DNA from: Clostridiales bacterium
GTDB taxonomy: Bacteria > Bacillota > Clostridia > Oscillospirales > CAG-272
Assembly (NCBI GenBank): GCA_011957885.1
Contig: BLMO01000077.1
Span: forward strand, 1 to 64,000
Direction: 5' to 3'
DNA length: 64,000 nucleotides
The stretch's first letter is position 1. Each line of letters opens with the position of its first letter. Positions 44,851 to 53,467 of the stretch are shown piece by piece. Under the pieces are notes generated by a model. That model searched no databases. It saw nothing but the letters and a program-made list of their open reading frames with translations, and was not told the origin of the DNA. The position numbers and the translations under genes are program-made.

Positions 44851-45960
44851 ATGATCATTGAAATTGAAGAAACCAAACACAAGCTTACAAATTTCCGAAG
44901 CGATATAAAAGAACTGGGCAGTGCCCTGCGTATTGACGCACTGCGTGCAGAAGCCGCGGAATTAGATGAAAAAACTGCCGCACCTGACTTCTGGAACGAT
45001 CAGGAAAATTCCGGTAAAATACTGCGTCAGGTAAAACAGTTGAAAGATAAAATAGAACAATATGACGCCCTTGGTGCAAAACTCGAGGATGCGATTACTC
45101 TTTGTGAGTTAGCAATTGAAGCTGGCGATGAAAGTATGAAGGATGAAATCCTTGCGGAAGCAGAAGCGATTGAAGCAGAAGAGGAAAAGATGCGCATTGA
45201 AGTGCTTCTTTCCGGAGAATACGACCATAATAACGCCATTGTCAGCTTTCATCCCGGTGCAGGCGGAACAGAAGCCCAGGACTGGGCGCAGATGCTTTAC
45301 CGTATGTACACACGCTGGGGCGAGTCTCACGGATATACCGTCAAATTGGTAGACTGGCTGGATGGTGATGAAGCCGGAATTAAGTCTGCTACCATTGTAA
45401 TAGAAGGACTGAATGCATACGGATATCTGAAAAGTGAAAACGGCGTGCACCGTTTGGTGCGTGTTTCTCCCTTTGACGGTTCCGGTCGTCGGCACACTTC
45501 CTTTGCTTCTGTTGAAGTTTTGCCGGAATTTGAGGATGACAACAGCATCGAACTGAATGACGAAGATTTGGAAATCACCGCGCACCGTTCCAGCGGTGCC
45601 GGCGGGCAGCATATCAATAAAACGGACTCTGCAATCCGTATTGTGCATATCCCTACAGGTATTGTAGTTGGTTGTCAGACGGAGCGGAGCCAGCTGCAGA
45701 ATAAAGAAACTGCATTGAAAATGCTGAAATCCAAACTTATGGAAATCAAGGAACGGGAAAAACTGGAACGCATTGAGGACATCCAGGGAAATAAGACCAA
45801 CATTGAATGGGGCAACCAAATCCGTTCATATGTGTTTATGCCGTATACATTGGCAAAAGATACCAGAACCGGCTACGAAAACGGAAACATTCAAAGTGTC
45901 ATGGACGGCAATCTGGATGGATTTATCAACGCTTATCTGAAAATGAATGCTGGAAAATAA
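44851..45960 (+). CDS. prfB: peptide chain release factor 2
   Basis: This 369-residue RF2 reads UGA and UAA stops. The recognition tripeptide SPF is in VSPFDGSGR and the peptidyl-hydrolysis GGQ is at about 250-252 in SSGAGGQHINKTDS. The N-terminal helical domain (LDEKTAAPDFWND) is intact in one frame. The usual autoregulatory in-frame UGA frameshift near codon 25 is absent, so control of RF2 differs from that in most bacteria. CCGGAGG precedes the ATG. Confidence 0.97.
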   Translation: MIIEIEETKHKLTNFRSDIKELGSALRIDALRAEAAELDEKTAAPDFWNDQENSGKILRQVKQLKDKIEQYDALGAKLEDAITLCELAIEAGDESMKDEILAEAEAIEAEEEKMRIEVLLSGEYDHNNAIVSFHPGAGGTEAQDWAQMLYRMYTRWGESHGYTVKLVDWLDGDEAGIKSATIVIEGLNAYGYLKSENGVHRLVRVSPFDGSGRRHTSFASVEVLPEFEDDNSIELNDEDLEITAHRSSGAGGQHINKTDSAIRIVHIPTGIVVGCQTERSQLQNKETALKMLKSKLMEIKEREKLERIEDIQGNKTNIEWGNQIRSYVFMPYTLAKDTRTGYENGNIQSVMDGNLDGFINAYLKMNAGK

Positions 45961-45966
45961 GCGCGC

Positions 45967-46031
45967 AAACAATCCCTCAGTCGCTATCGCTTCGCTTAGC
46001 GACAGCTCCCTTTACACAAGGGAGCCTTTTT
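45967..46031. repeat. palindromic intergenic element, forward copy
   Basis: AAACAATCCCTCAGTCGC leads into a hairpin of GTCGCTA...TAGCGAC and the terminal CTCCCTTTACACAAGGGAG followed by CCTTTTTT. It starts 6 bases after the prfB stop, where it can also act as its terminator. Confidence 0.85.
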
Positions 46032-46171
46032 TAATTCGTGCTTCTCCTATTTATTAGCGTGTTTTCCAAATCTTTCACAAATTTATAATAATAAAAAATC
46101 CCTTTCCTGCAAATACTATTCATGTAAAAGTTGGGGTGTTAAGCCTCTTTTCCAGAAGGGAGAATGAAAAA

Positions 46172-46369
46172 ATGTCAAAGCCGGATATGAAAAAAGCTGA
46201 TGCTGCAAAATATGTTGTTTGCGGAATGGTAATTGGAAGTGCCGTGGGTACAGCGGTATCTGTTATGATGAAAAGCAAACACAAGCCCCATGGGCTGCGC
46301 GAAAAGGCTGCCGCTGCTATGGATACCGTAGGCGCAATCATGCAGAACATGGCCGATTTTACCAGATAA
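46172..46369 (+). CDS. small membrane protein with a Gly/Ala helix
   Basis: This 65-residue protein has a basic N-terminus and one Gly/Ala/Val-rich membrane helix (YVVCGMVIGSAVGTAVSVMM). A short amphipathic helix (REKAAAAMDTVGAIMQNMADF) follows. It resembles YtxH-like glycine-zipper proteins in layout only; function unknown. AAGGGAG precedes the ATG at 46172, which is preferred over an in-frame start at 46136. Confidence 0.7.
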   Translation: MSKPDMKKADAAKYVVCGMVIGSAVGTAVSVMMKSKHKPHGLREKAAAAMDTVGAIMQNMADFTR

Positions 46370-46377
46370 CAAAAAAT

Positions 46378-46410
46378 AAAAAGAGACGCTTCTCCAAAGC
46401 GTCTCTTTTT
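46378..46410. terminator. bidirectional intrinsic terminator
   Basis: AAAAAGAGACGCTT and AAGCGTCTCTTTTT form a perfect 14-base-pair stem between two converging genes. Confidence 0.93.
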
Positions 46411-46414
46411 CCTT

Positions 46415-47662
46415 TTACTCAATAATCAAATGTGCTGGCAGTCCGTATAAATATTGCTGTACACACTCGCCCTGAATCAGCGGAAATATGTATTCAAGGC
46501 ATTCCTTTGTGACATTATTCCCTTCCTCTGTAATCATTTCTCTGGGAACGCTGCGCACTGCATTCGCAATACCGGATATCTCCCGCGGGACAAATGAAAT
46601 TTTATATTCACCGGAGTCCCGCTCCATCGCCATCATACAGCCGGTCTTGCCGGACACAGCAGCTTCCACTGCACTTTTTCCGACGCCGACAGATTCCTGT
46701 ATGTCTGTATAAGACTGAATATGTGCTCCGCATCTCTGGCTGATATTCACTTCAACAGAACGAACCTTACACCCGATTTTCTCCTTTACCGCCATTTCCA
46801 GCGCCTTACCCGTGCCGGACAAATATCGGTGTCCAAACGCATCTGTTGCCCCGCTCTGGGCATTTTCGCCAGCATAACGTCCGTCTGCATCCCGCACACC
46901 TTCAGAAACTGCAATCACTACATTAGGGTGCACAGCAAGCGCTTTTCGTACGTCTGCAAGAAATGCATCCATAGAAAACGGCACTTCCGGTAAATAAATA
47001 TAGTCCGGCACAGGACGTCTTGTCAAAGCAGAAAGTCCTGCACTTGCTGTAAGCCAGCCAGCATCCCGTCCCATGATTTCCACAATCGTTACCGCAGGCA
47101 CAGTATAAACGGCACAGTCCCGTATAATTTCCGATACCGTTGTAGCAATATACTTTGCGGCAGAGCCAAATCCGGGGGTGTGATCGGTACCTGCCAAATC
47201 ATTATCAATGGTTTTCGGAACGCCCATTACACACATGTCATATTCTGCGTCCTTCAAATATGCAGTCAGCTTTGCTACGGTATCCATGGAATCGTTCCCG
47301 CCGATATAGAAGAAATATCGAATATCATATTTTTTGAAAAGATGAATCAGATTTTCAAAAAAAGGCGCATCTTCACTGGGATTCGGAAGCTTTTTCCGGC
47401 AGGAGCCCAAAGCGGCAGCCGGCGTTTGACAGAGTAGTTCCAGCTTTGGCAGATCCGCTTTACCGGATGCATCCGTAAACAAAGTGCTAAGATCAACAAC
47501 CCGCTCTTCTAAAAAACCCTCGATGCCGTTCTTCATACCGTAAATTTTCGTAACCTGTGTATTTTCCAATGCCCCCAAAATCACACCGGAAAGCGTTGCG
47601 TTGATTGCCGCAGTAGGTCCACCGGACTGTCCTACCAAAGCGGCGCCTTGCAGTATACCCAT
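46415..47662 (-). CDS. pfp: pyrophosphate-dependent 6-phosphofructokinase
   Basis: This 415-residue enzyme phosphorylates fructose-6-phosphate, probably with PPi. The donor pocket reads GGNDS and the next motif VPKTIDNDL: Asp in place of the ATP-type Gly, and Lys in PKTIDND, are the residues that mark PPi use in the PFK family. The substrate segment EIMGRDAGWL is intact. GGGGAAT precedes the ATG. The reaction is reversible and saves ATP, as in many gut anaerobes. No other glycolytic gene is adjacent; gapA lies 16 kb away. Confidence 0.92.
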   Translation of the reverse strand: MGILQGAALVGQSGGPTAAINATLSGVILGALENTQVTKIYGMKNGIEGFLEERVVDLSTLFTDASGKADLPKLELLCQTPAAALGSCRKKLPNPSEDAPFFENLIHLFKKYDIRYFFYIGGNDSMDTVAKLTAYLKDAEYDMCVMGVPKTIDNDLAGTDHTPGFGSAAKYIATTVSEIIRDCAVYTVPAVTIVEIMGRDAGWLTASAGLSALTRRPVPDYIYLPEVPFSMDAFLADVRKALAVHPNVVIAVSEGVRDADGRYAGENAQSGATDAFGHRYLSGTGKALEMAVKEKIGCKVRSVEVNISQRCGAHIQSYTDIQESVGVGKSAVEAAVSGKTGCMMAMERDSGEYKISFVPREISGIANAVRSVPREMITEEGNNVTKECLEYIFPLIQGECVQQYLYGLPAHLIIE

Positions 47663-47876
47663 AGTTTATTCCCCATACCTCAGTGTGAAAAAGTAAATTT
47701 GCGGATGTATTTCCCGCATTCTTCACACAAAATTTTTTACACATAAAACAGATTTACTGCAAATATTCTACCACGCCCCGTCCTATTCGTCAACATATAT
47801 CTTTTATCTCCAGACACATTCGACAGCTTTATCAGAGCCGCCATAGTATACTGTTTATGAAATGGAGGGATTTAAC

Positions 47877-48200
47877 TTGGATACAAAAAATGCTGATGTA
47901 AAACTGGAATCAAAAAATAACATACTGACGGCTGCGATCAGCGGCGAAATTGACCATCACTGTGCAAAAAATATACGGCAGGAGATTGACGCCGCTCTCC
48001 TATCTGCATCTCCAAACAAATTGATCATTCATATGGGCGGCGTTACCTTTATGGACAGCTCCGGGCTGGGACTGATCCTGGGACGATACACCAAAGCAGA
48101 AGAAATTGGGGTTCAATTCTCCGTTCAGGGCGCCCACGGACGTGTTCGCCAGATGTTTGATATGGCGGGACTGGACCGGATTATTACGTTTGAAGGATAA
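47877..48200 (+). CDS. spoIIAA: anti-sigma F factor antagonist SpoIIAA
   Basis: This 107-residue STAS-domain protein releases sigma-F by binding SpoIIAB once dephosphorylated in the forespore. The phosphorylated Ser lies in FMDSSGLGLILGR, with ISGEIDHHCAKNIR upstream. The start is probably TTG at 47877, seven bases after GGAGGG; the ATG at 47862 overlaps that site. It leads the spoIIA operon. A sigma-H promoter is expected upstream but not clearly visible. Confidence 0.94.
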   Translation: MDTKNADVKLESKNNILTAAISGEIDHHCAKNIRQEIDAALLSASPNKLIIHMGGVTFMDSSGLGLILGRYTKAEEIGVQFSVQGAHGRVRQMFDMAGLDRIITFEG

Positions 48201-48225
48201 GCAAGAAAGGCATGGATAAATAAAT

Positions 48226-48666
48226 ATGAAAAAATCGGAAAACACATTAAAAATGCAATTTGATTCATTGTCTCAGAATGAATCTCTCGCCCGTTCACTT
48301 GCTGCTGCATTTGTAATGCAGCTCAATCCCACAGTGGCGGAGCTTGCGGATATTAAATGCGCCGTTTCAGAAGCAGTTACAAACTGTACCGTGCACGCAT
48401 ATCGGGACGCAGTAGGACCTGTCTACATGATCATGAACGCTTATGCGGACAGAAAAGTGAAAATAGAAATCCGGGACGCAGGATGCGGGATTCCTGATGT
48501 GGAAACTGCCATGCAGCCATTATATACCACCGATGCAGAAAACGAGCGCAGCGGTATGGGATTTACTGTTATGGATAGCTTTATGGACAGTCTCACCGTC
48601 CGAAGCCGTCCCGGAAAAGGAACAAAGGTTATTATGATGAAAAAGCTGTCCGTGCTTCCCCGCTGA
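48226..48666 (+). CDS. spoIIAB: anti-sigma F factor/serine kinase SpoIIAB
   Basis: This 146-residue GHKL-fold kinase binds and inhibits sigma-F and phosphorylates SpoIIAA. The N-box ADIKCAVSEAVTNCTVHAY, the G1 box IRDAGCGIPD and G2 ERSGMGFTVM are all present. Length and order are standard. AAAGGCATGG lies upstream of the ATG. Confidence 0.96.
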   Translation: MKKSENTLKMQFDSLSQNESLARSLAAAFVMQLNPTVAELADIKCAVSEAVTNCTVHAYRDAVGPVYMIMNAYADRKVKIEIRDAGCGIPDVETAMQPLYTTDAENERSGMGFTVMDSFMDSLTVRSRPGKGTKVIMMKKLSVLPR

Positions 48667-48697
48667 ATCCGATACATAAAAGCGGGAGGTGAAACCT

Positions 48698-49417
48698 TTG
48701 AGCCAATACAGCGAAAATACCTGTTATATAGAAAAATCTCAAGAGGGCGATGAGCAGGCGACGGAAGAACTGATCCGAATGAATTATCCCCTTGCCGCAT
48801 CCATTGCCCGACGTTTTTCTGGGCGCGGAGTGGAAACAGAGGATTTAATTCAAATTGCACTGATTGGGATGCTGAAAGCAATCCGCACCTTTGACATTTC
48901 CAGAGGCACAGCTTTTTCCACTTACGCTGTACCTCTGATTATGGGAGAAATACGAAAATTTTTACGGGATGACGGGCTGATTAAAGTCAGCCGGGTCAAC
49001 AAAAAGAATTGCGCTGTTTTAATGCGCTGCCGGGAAGAATTTATAAATAAACACGGACGGGAGCCGCACACGGAAGAATTGGCGCAGCAAACCGGACTCA
49101 CCAATGAAGAGGTTCTTCAAGCACTGGATGCAGGACGTCCCGTCGCCTCTCTTTCTGAACCGGTCAGTGATGACGGAGATCTGACCGTAGAAAATACGGT
49201 AGAGGATCCTTCCTGTTCCATTGAAAAAACTTTTGATCGTATTGCCCTGTCAGATGCACTGCGAAGTCTTCCAGAACAGTGGCGCAAGATCATCATGCTG
49301 CGTTATTATAAAGATATGTCCCAGCAGCAAACAGCAAATATTCTTGGACTGACACAAGTAAAAGTATCACGAGAAGAGAAAAAAATCATTGCCGAATTAC
49401 GGCGGCAAATTGTATAA
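48698..49417 (+). CDS. sigF: RNA polymerase sigma-F factor
   Basis: This 239-residue sigma-70 group 3 factor directs early forespore transcription. Region 2 (NYPLAASIARRFSGRGVETEDLIQIALIG), region 3 and region 4 (LPEQWRKIIMLRYYKDMSQ, then LGLTQVKVSREEKKI) are complete. The start is a TTG at 48698 six bases after GGGAGGTG; a GTG at 48689 lies inside that site. It is the last gene of the spoIIA operon and is followed by a terminator. Confidence 0.96.
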   Translation: MSQYSENTCYIEKSQEGDEQATEELIRMNYPLAASIARRFSGRGVETEDLIQIALIGMLKAIRTFDISRGTAFSTYAVPLIMGEIRKFLRDDGLIKVSRVNKKNCAVLMRCREEFINKHGREPHTEELAQQTGLTNEEVLQALDAGRPVASLSEPVSDDGDLTVENTVEDPSCSIEKTFDRIALSDALRSLPEQWRKIIMLRYYKDMSQQQTANILGLTQVKVSREEKKIIAELRRQIV

Positions 49418-49450
49418 TAAAAAGCCTCTTTTTTACAAAGAGGCTTTTTA
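49418..49450. terminator. intrinsic terminator after sigF
   Basis: TAAAAAGCCTCTTT and AAAGAGGCTTTTTA form a perfect 14-base-pair stem directly after the stop, followed by TTTTTT. Confidence 0.93.
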
Positions 49451-49489
49451 TTTTTTGATGAAAATGCACATTTTACCTTCAATAAAAAA

Positions 49490-49519
49490 GAGTAAAAGCA
49501 CAAATTTTCGGTCACGATA
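49490..49519 (+). promoter_or_regulatory. possible sigma-G/sigma-F type promoter
   Basis: GAGTA (49490-49494) and CACGATA (49513-49519) are 18 bases apart. Compared with the Bacillus sigma-G consensus (gHATR, 18 bases, CATnMTA) this matches four of five and six of seven positions. It would serve the secreted Cys-rich protein at 49558. No good sigma-A pair is seen. Short AT-rich motifs arise by chance, so this is tentative. Confidence 0.35.
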
Positions 49520-49557
49520 TATATATAAGAAAGTAAACAGAAAGGAAAACGGAAAAC

Positions 49558-49905
49558 ATGCACATGAAAAAATTTCTATTTGGAATCTGCGCAGCCACAG
49601 TTCTTGGCTGCAATGTTTTTGCAGCACCCTGCAGCGCATATACCTACAGCGAACCCTGTGCCTACTGCGGCAGAACGTGTTACTATCCCTACACTTCCGA
49701 TATGGCTGCAGGAATAGACGACACACCGATTCCCTGTGTAGTACATCCGAACTGCGTTATCACCAAGCGAGAATTATATTTTGTCACCACTGACGCAAAA
49801 AATGGCTGCGGGTGCAGAGAATTTCTGCTGCACAACAACATTGGCACAACCCATTCGGAATATACCACCCACAGTTCCTGCGGAAGAATGCACACTCCAC
49901 GATAG
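49558..49905 (+). CDS. small secreted cysteine-rich protein
   Basis: This 115-residue protein has a signal peptide (KKFLFGICAATVLGCNVFAA) with likely cleavage after an AxA-type site near residue 27. The mature part holds eight cysteines, arranged as EPCAYCGRTC, IPC, PNC, CGC and SSC, suggesting disulfides or metal binding. It matches no family I know. AAAGGAAAAC precedes the ATG at 49558; a second ATG lies two codons on. It follows the spoIIA operon but has its own upstream region with a forespore-type promoter match. Confidence 0.75.
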   Translation: MHMKKFLFGICAATVLGCNVFAAPCSAYTYSEPCAYCGRTCYYPYTSDMAAGIDDTPIPCVVHPNCVITKRELYFVTTDAKNGCGCREFLLHNNIGTTHSEYTTHSSCGRMHTPR

Positions 49906-49920
49906 TACAAATACTCGCCC

Positions 49921-50007
49921 AAACTCCCTATGGGGCGGGATCAAATCCCCTTTCACAGGGGGGAGCAAAAGTTTAGTTCGGCCCCCTTTGCACAAGGGGG
50001 CCTTCTT
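49921..50007. repeat. degenerate palindromic elements
   Basis: A degenerate copy (AACTCCCTATGGGGCGGGAT, then CCCCTTTCACAGGGGGGAG) is followed by a second terminal hairpin GGCCCCCTTTGCACAAGGGGGCC and CTTCTTAA. They lie between two converging genes. Confidence 0.75.
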
Positions 50008-50051
50008 AAATTTACGCTATGAAGTTTGCATAAACCGCTTATAATATCGCA

Positions 50052-52055
50052 CTACGACACATCCCCATTCGCTTGATCGTTTCCATAAACAAACGGATCA
50101 CTGGATCCAAGCTCCACAAAATCTCCCGTAATCTGTCGGATGGTGATAGAGTCGCCCTCTTCGATTTCTTCATTATCCAATAATAGCACCGTGTCCGAAA
50201 TAAACACCGTATTTTTTGATCGACCGTTCACATATACCACACTGTATTTCGTAAAGTTTTCACCGACAATATAATACCGATCCTCAATAAAAGTCACATG
50301 CTGTATTTCCACATTCCGATATCCCATATGCATTTCAACCGGCGTATACTCCCCTTCTCCCCCGTACGCCAGCATATCGCCATACAGCATATCATATTGC
50401 AGCATCCGGAGCGCATTCAGATAATCATCGTTTTCCGAATACTTCTGATGCATCTTTGTGATAAGTCCGTTTTCAATTCCAAGGCTGTCCAATACAAGCG
50501 CCGACAATTGATATGCCTGAATATCCCGGGACTGCTTTTCTGATGCAAAATTTGTCCATATGACATATTCACTGATATACTTACTGTCTATCGACAAATC
50601 CTGCACATCATATTCCAAGCTGGGCTGATGATCTCCATACAGCACAAGCACGCAGTCTTCATCCAATGCAGACAGCGCTTCCATCAGTTCCCCGATAAAA
50701 CGATCCATTTCCCAAAGCTGATAAGCATAATATGCAAACTGATGCCGGAGCTCTTCATCAGAAATTCCATTGATTTGGATCAGCTTCTCATCTGCAACCG
50801 GTTCTGTGGGATATTTGCCATGTCCCTGCACACTGACGGCAAAAACAAAATCCTTTCCCTGGGTAGACTGCATCACATCTATGATCTGATCTGTAAGGCA
50901 GGAATCCTTTGCCCATCCAAGAGGATTGATAGGATACCCGCTCATATATTCCAATGGCGTAAAGGTGTCAAAACCCAAATTCTTATAGGCAATATGCCGG
51001 CTGTAAAACGTACCGGTATTGTTATGAAATCCGTGACAGGCATATCCCAGAGCGCGGAGATTATAACAAATACTTTCACAGCTTTTCTCCTGCAAAACCG
51101 TTTTAAAAGGATATTCGCCTGTGCCAAAATCATCCAAATTCATTCCCGTAAGCACTTCAAATTCTGTATTGGCTGTACCCGCGCCTACGGACGGCACATA
51201 CATTTTCCCGCTGGTGCATGTTTCTTTCAGCCTTGTAAAATTCGGTACAGGATTTGTTGCAAATGTCAATTTAGAAAATAAATTGATATCCATAAAGGAT
51301 TCCAACTGCACCATAATTATATTCGGCTTTTTCTCCGGCTCCTGATTTTTTTCACTGCCTATGGAAGAAAGAATCTCTTCAATCGTATATGCAGAATATT
51401 CCTCCGGTTTTGAAATTCCCCGGTCAAATATGCTTCTGGAAAAGCAGTAGGTAAAGCCGTAAGTATCGTATGCTTCATTCATATCTGCAAGATTGGACGG
51501 AATATATTGAAACAAAGAAAGACAAACGATCAATACTGCGCCAACCGCAGCAAAGCTGCCGAAAGCGACAGCGGCTGCCGCAGGGCGCACTGGAGATTTC
51601 GGACTTTTAATAAATAGAAAAACCATTGCGGCAATTGCCAGTATAATCGCTGCCACGCATAAAATGATTTGTATTACAGTGAGATAAATATTTACGATAG
51701 ATATGCCGGTGCGCAATATAGAAAAATCCACTGCTTCCAGAGGCGTCACTCTTGTGTACAGAAGAATGCAGTTGATAATCGCAAGTCCCACAAATACAAG
51801 CGCGACAATTGCCTGCGCAAAAATACGCTTCGGTACAAAATATGTGAGTGCTAAAAAAGCCGCAATAATCAGCCAGTTCATCAAAAAGCATACTGGCTCC
51901 TGCACCAAAAACTGCAATCCTCCGAAAAAGCTGTGCCGACTTAAAGATTCAATCAGCAGAAGCATGCAAAAAGAGCCAAGCATTCCAAACCAAACGGGAC
52001 TATTCCAAATATCACGCCATATCTTTATCCAGTTATTCTTTTTATTTGTATTCAT
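50052..52055 (-). CDS. LtaS-like membrane sulfatase (phosphoglycerol transferase family)
   Basis: This 667-residue protein has five N-terminal membrane helices (about 15-190) and an extracellular sulfatase-fold domain. The metal-binding Glu is in PNIIMVQLESFMD, the catalytic Thr near 294 in VGAGTANTEFEVLTG, and later ligands in YGDHQPSL. These are the LtaS/YfnI lipoteichoic-acid synthase landmarks. The C-terminal 120 residues extend beyond the usual domain as a beta-rich tail. The activity could be lipoteichoic-acid polymerisation or a related phosphoglycerol transfer. Only a weak ribosome binding site is visible. Confidence 0.88.
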   Translation of the reverse strand: MNTNKKNNWIKIWRDIWNSPVWFGMLGSFCMLLLIESLSRHSFFGGLQFLVQEPVCFLMNWLIIAAFLALTYFVPKRIFAQAIVALVFVGLAIINCILLYTRVTPLEAVDFSILRTGISIVNIYLTVIQIILCVAAIILAIAAMVFLFIKSPKSPVRPAAAAVAFGSFAAVGAVLIVCLSLFQYIPSNLADMNEAYDTYGFTYCFSRSIFDRGISKPEEYSAYTIEEILSSIGSEKNQEPEKKPNIIMVQLESFMDINLFSKLTFATNPVPNFTRLKETCTSGKMYVPSVGAGTANTEFEVLTGMNLDDFGTGEYPFKTVLQEKSCESICYNLRALGYACHGFHNNTGTFYSRHIAYKNLGFDTFTPLEYMSGYPINPLGWAKDSCLTDQIIDVMQSTQGKDFVFAVSVQGHGKYPTEPVADEKLIQINGISDEELRHQFAYYAYQLWEMDRFIGELMEALSALDEDCVLVLYGDHQPSLEYDVQDLSIDSKYISEYVIWTNFASEKQSRDIQAYQLSALVLDSLGIENGLITKMHQKYSENDDYLNALRMLQYDMLYGDMLAYGGEGEYTPVEMHMGYRNVEIQHVTFIEDRYYIVGENFTKYSVVYVNGRSKNTVFISDTVLLLDNEEIEEGDSITIRQITGDFVELGSSDPFVYGNDQANGDVS

Positions 52056-52073
52056 ATTTCTATTAATATTTTT

Positions 52074-53312
52074 TTATGTTGTTTTCTTCGGTCTTGAAAG
52101 AATCCCCATTCCAATTACCATAAAAATCGGAAAAATAACTCCTGCCAATATACCTGCCCGCAGCCCAGTCTGTTCGGCATCCAGCGATAAACGCTCTCCC
52201 ATACGGAGGAGTGCAGGCATATTTTCCGCGAAATCCGATACGATCCCTGTCAGCCACGGACCAAGGGAGCAGCCGATATCGCCGCCAACAGCCATCATAG
52301 CAAACATAGATGCCCCGGCGCCCGGATATTTTTCCGCACACAAGGCAAGCATTCCCGGCCACATCAGACTGACACCAAATCCGGTTACACCGCATGCCAG
52401 AAGCGAAACAATGGGCACCGGCGCAAACACTGCCGCCAGATAACAGACCACTGTAAGCAATGCACAGGCGGTCAGGGCACATGCAATTTTCAGCTTACGA
52501 CCGTATATACCATAGGCAGTTCTGCCAATCCCCATCATAATTGCAAACATGCACGGTCCAAGCAAGTCGCCTACAATTTTTGTAATCCCCAGTCCCCGTT
52601 CCGCAAACAGCGACGCCCACTGCGCCATTACCTGTTCTGCCGCACCGGCAAAAATCATAATCAGAAAGGCAACGATAAAAATCGGATCCCGCAGCATAGC
52701 AAAAGCACCATGTTCCCCGTCATGAACTGTCATTTCTACCATAGGCACCCGGGCAAAGAAAATCCCATTGAAGATGGGAACCAATGCCCACAAGAGCGGC
52801 AGGAAAAACCAAAGCTGCCCACCGATGATATGGAGCAGCGCGGTTGTTACCAAAATGACCACCGCCTGCCCCCAGGAATAGAAGGAATGCATCAGCGCCA
52901 TAGGAGAACCGCCGGCGTTTTCATCTTTGGGAAGCGCTTCCATAAGCGGACTCAGCACCACTTCTGCCAGTCCGCTTCCGGCAGAATATACGATGACAGC
53001 CGCCATCACAGCAATCTCCGGCAGAAACATCTGCGGCAATACCGCCAGAAGGATCAGCCCTACAGCACAGGACGCTTGGCTCCAAACGGATAGGATGCGA
53101 TAGCTTGCTTTTTCAATAAATTTCACTGAAAGCAAATCAATGCCGATTTGCACCAAAAAGGTTACAAGGGTGATTGCCGCAATATAGGACAGAGAAAAAT
53201 GATACGTATCCTGAAAAATAACAAAGAGAAGGGGCGCCAGATTGACTACAATTGCCTGCGTGACATATCCGGTGTAGCAGGCAAGGCGCGTCCTTTTAAA
53301 TTTCTGATGCAT
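52074..53312 (-). CDS. major facilitator superfamily transporter
   Basis: This 412-residue protein has about twelve membrane helices in two halves with a central loop. The pattern of an early TGYVTQAIVVNLAPLLF helix and the mid-protein LWFFLPLLWALVPIFNGIFF fits the MFS_1 group. No substrate can be inferred. The ATG at 53312 follows GGAGTAAAC; the longer frame from 53396 would swallow the small gene upstream. It is followed 18 bases later by the LtaS-like gene. Confidence 0.85.
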   Translation of the reverse strand: MHQKFKRTRLACYTGYVTQAIVVNLAPLLFVIFQDTYHFSLSYIAAITLVTFLVQIGIDLLSVKFIEKASYRILSVWSQASCAVGLILLAVLPQMFLPEIAVMAAVIVYSAGSGLAEVVLSPLMEALPKDENAGGSPMALMHSFYSWGQAVVILVTTALLHIIGGQLWFFLPLLWALVPIFNGIFFARVPMVEMTVHDGEHGAFAMLRDPIFIVAFLIMIFAGAAEQVMAQWASLFAERGLGITKIVGDLLGPCMFAIMMGIGRTAYGIYGRKLKIACALTACALLTVVCYLAAVFAPVPIVSLLACGVTGFGVSLMWPGMLALCAEKYPGAGASMFAMMAVGGDIGCSLGPWLTGIVSDFAENMPALLRMGERLSLDAEQTGLRAGILAGVIFPIFMVIGMGILSRPKKTT

Positions 53313-53337
53313 TTGCTGTTTACTCCAAATGTAAAAT

Positions 53338-53445
53338 TTACCCAAGCAAAATCGTAACAATGACAGATGCAGATCCACCCACCATAAGCAAAGCAAGAAC
53401 GATTGCCACTGTACGAACCATTATTTTTTTCTGCTTTTCCGACAT
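53338..53445 (-). CDS. 35-residue single-helix membrane peptide
   Basis: This tiny frame starts at ATG 53445 and encodes a basic N-terminus (MSEKQKKIMVR) followed by one membrane helix (TVAIVLALLMVGGSASVIVT) and ILLG. The layout resembles small firmicute membrane proteins such as Prli42 and DUF4044 proteins, but I cannot assign a family. It fits exactly between the topoisomerase and MFS genes, with gaps of 22 and 25 bases, which supports its being real. The ribosome binding site is weak. Confidence 0.6.
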   Translation of the reverse strand: MSEKQKKIMVRTVAIVLALLMVGGSASVIVTILLG

Positions 53446-53467
53446 GTTTATTACCGCGCTTTCTTTT

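Noticed and set aside
44851..44950. RF2 programmed frameshift site
   Set aside because: I searched the first codons of prfB for CTTTGA with an upstream Shine-Dalgarno; the frame is continuous and the motif is absent.
47862..47876. ATG at 47862 as the spoIIAA start
   Set aside because: This ATG overlaps the GGAGGG ribosome binding site, which is spaced correctly for the TTG at 47877.
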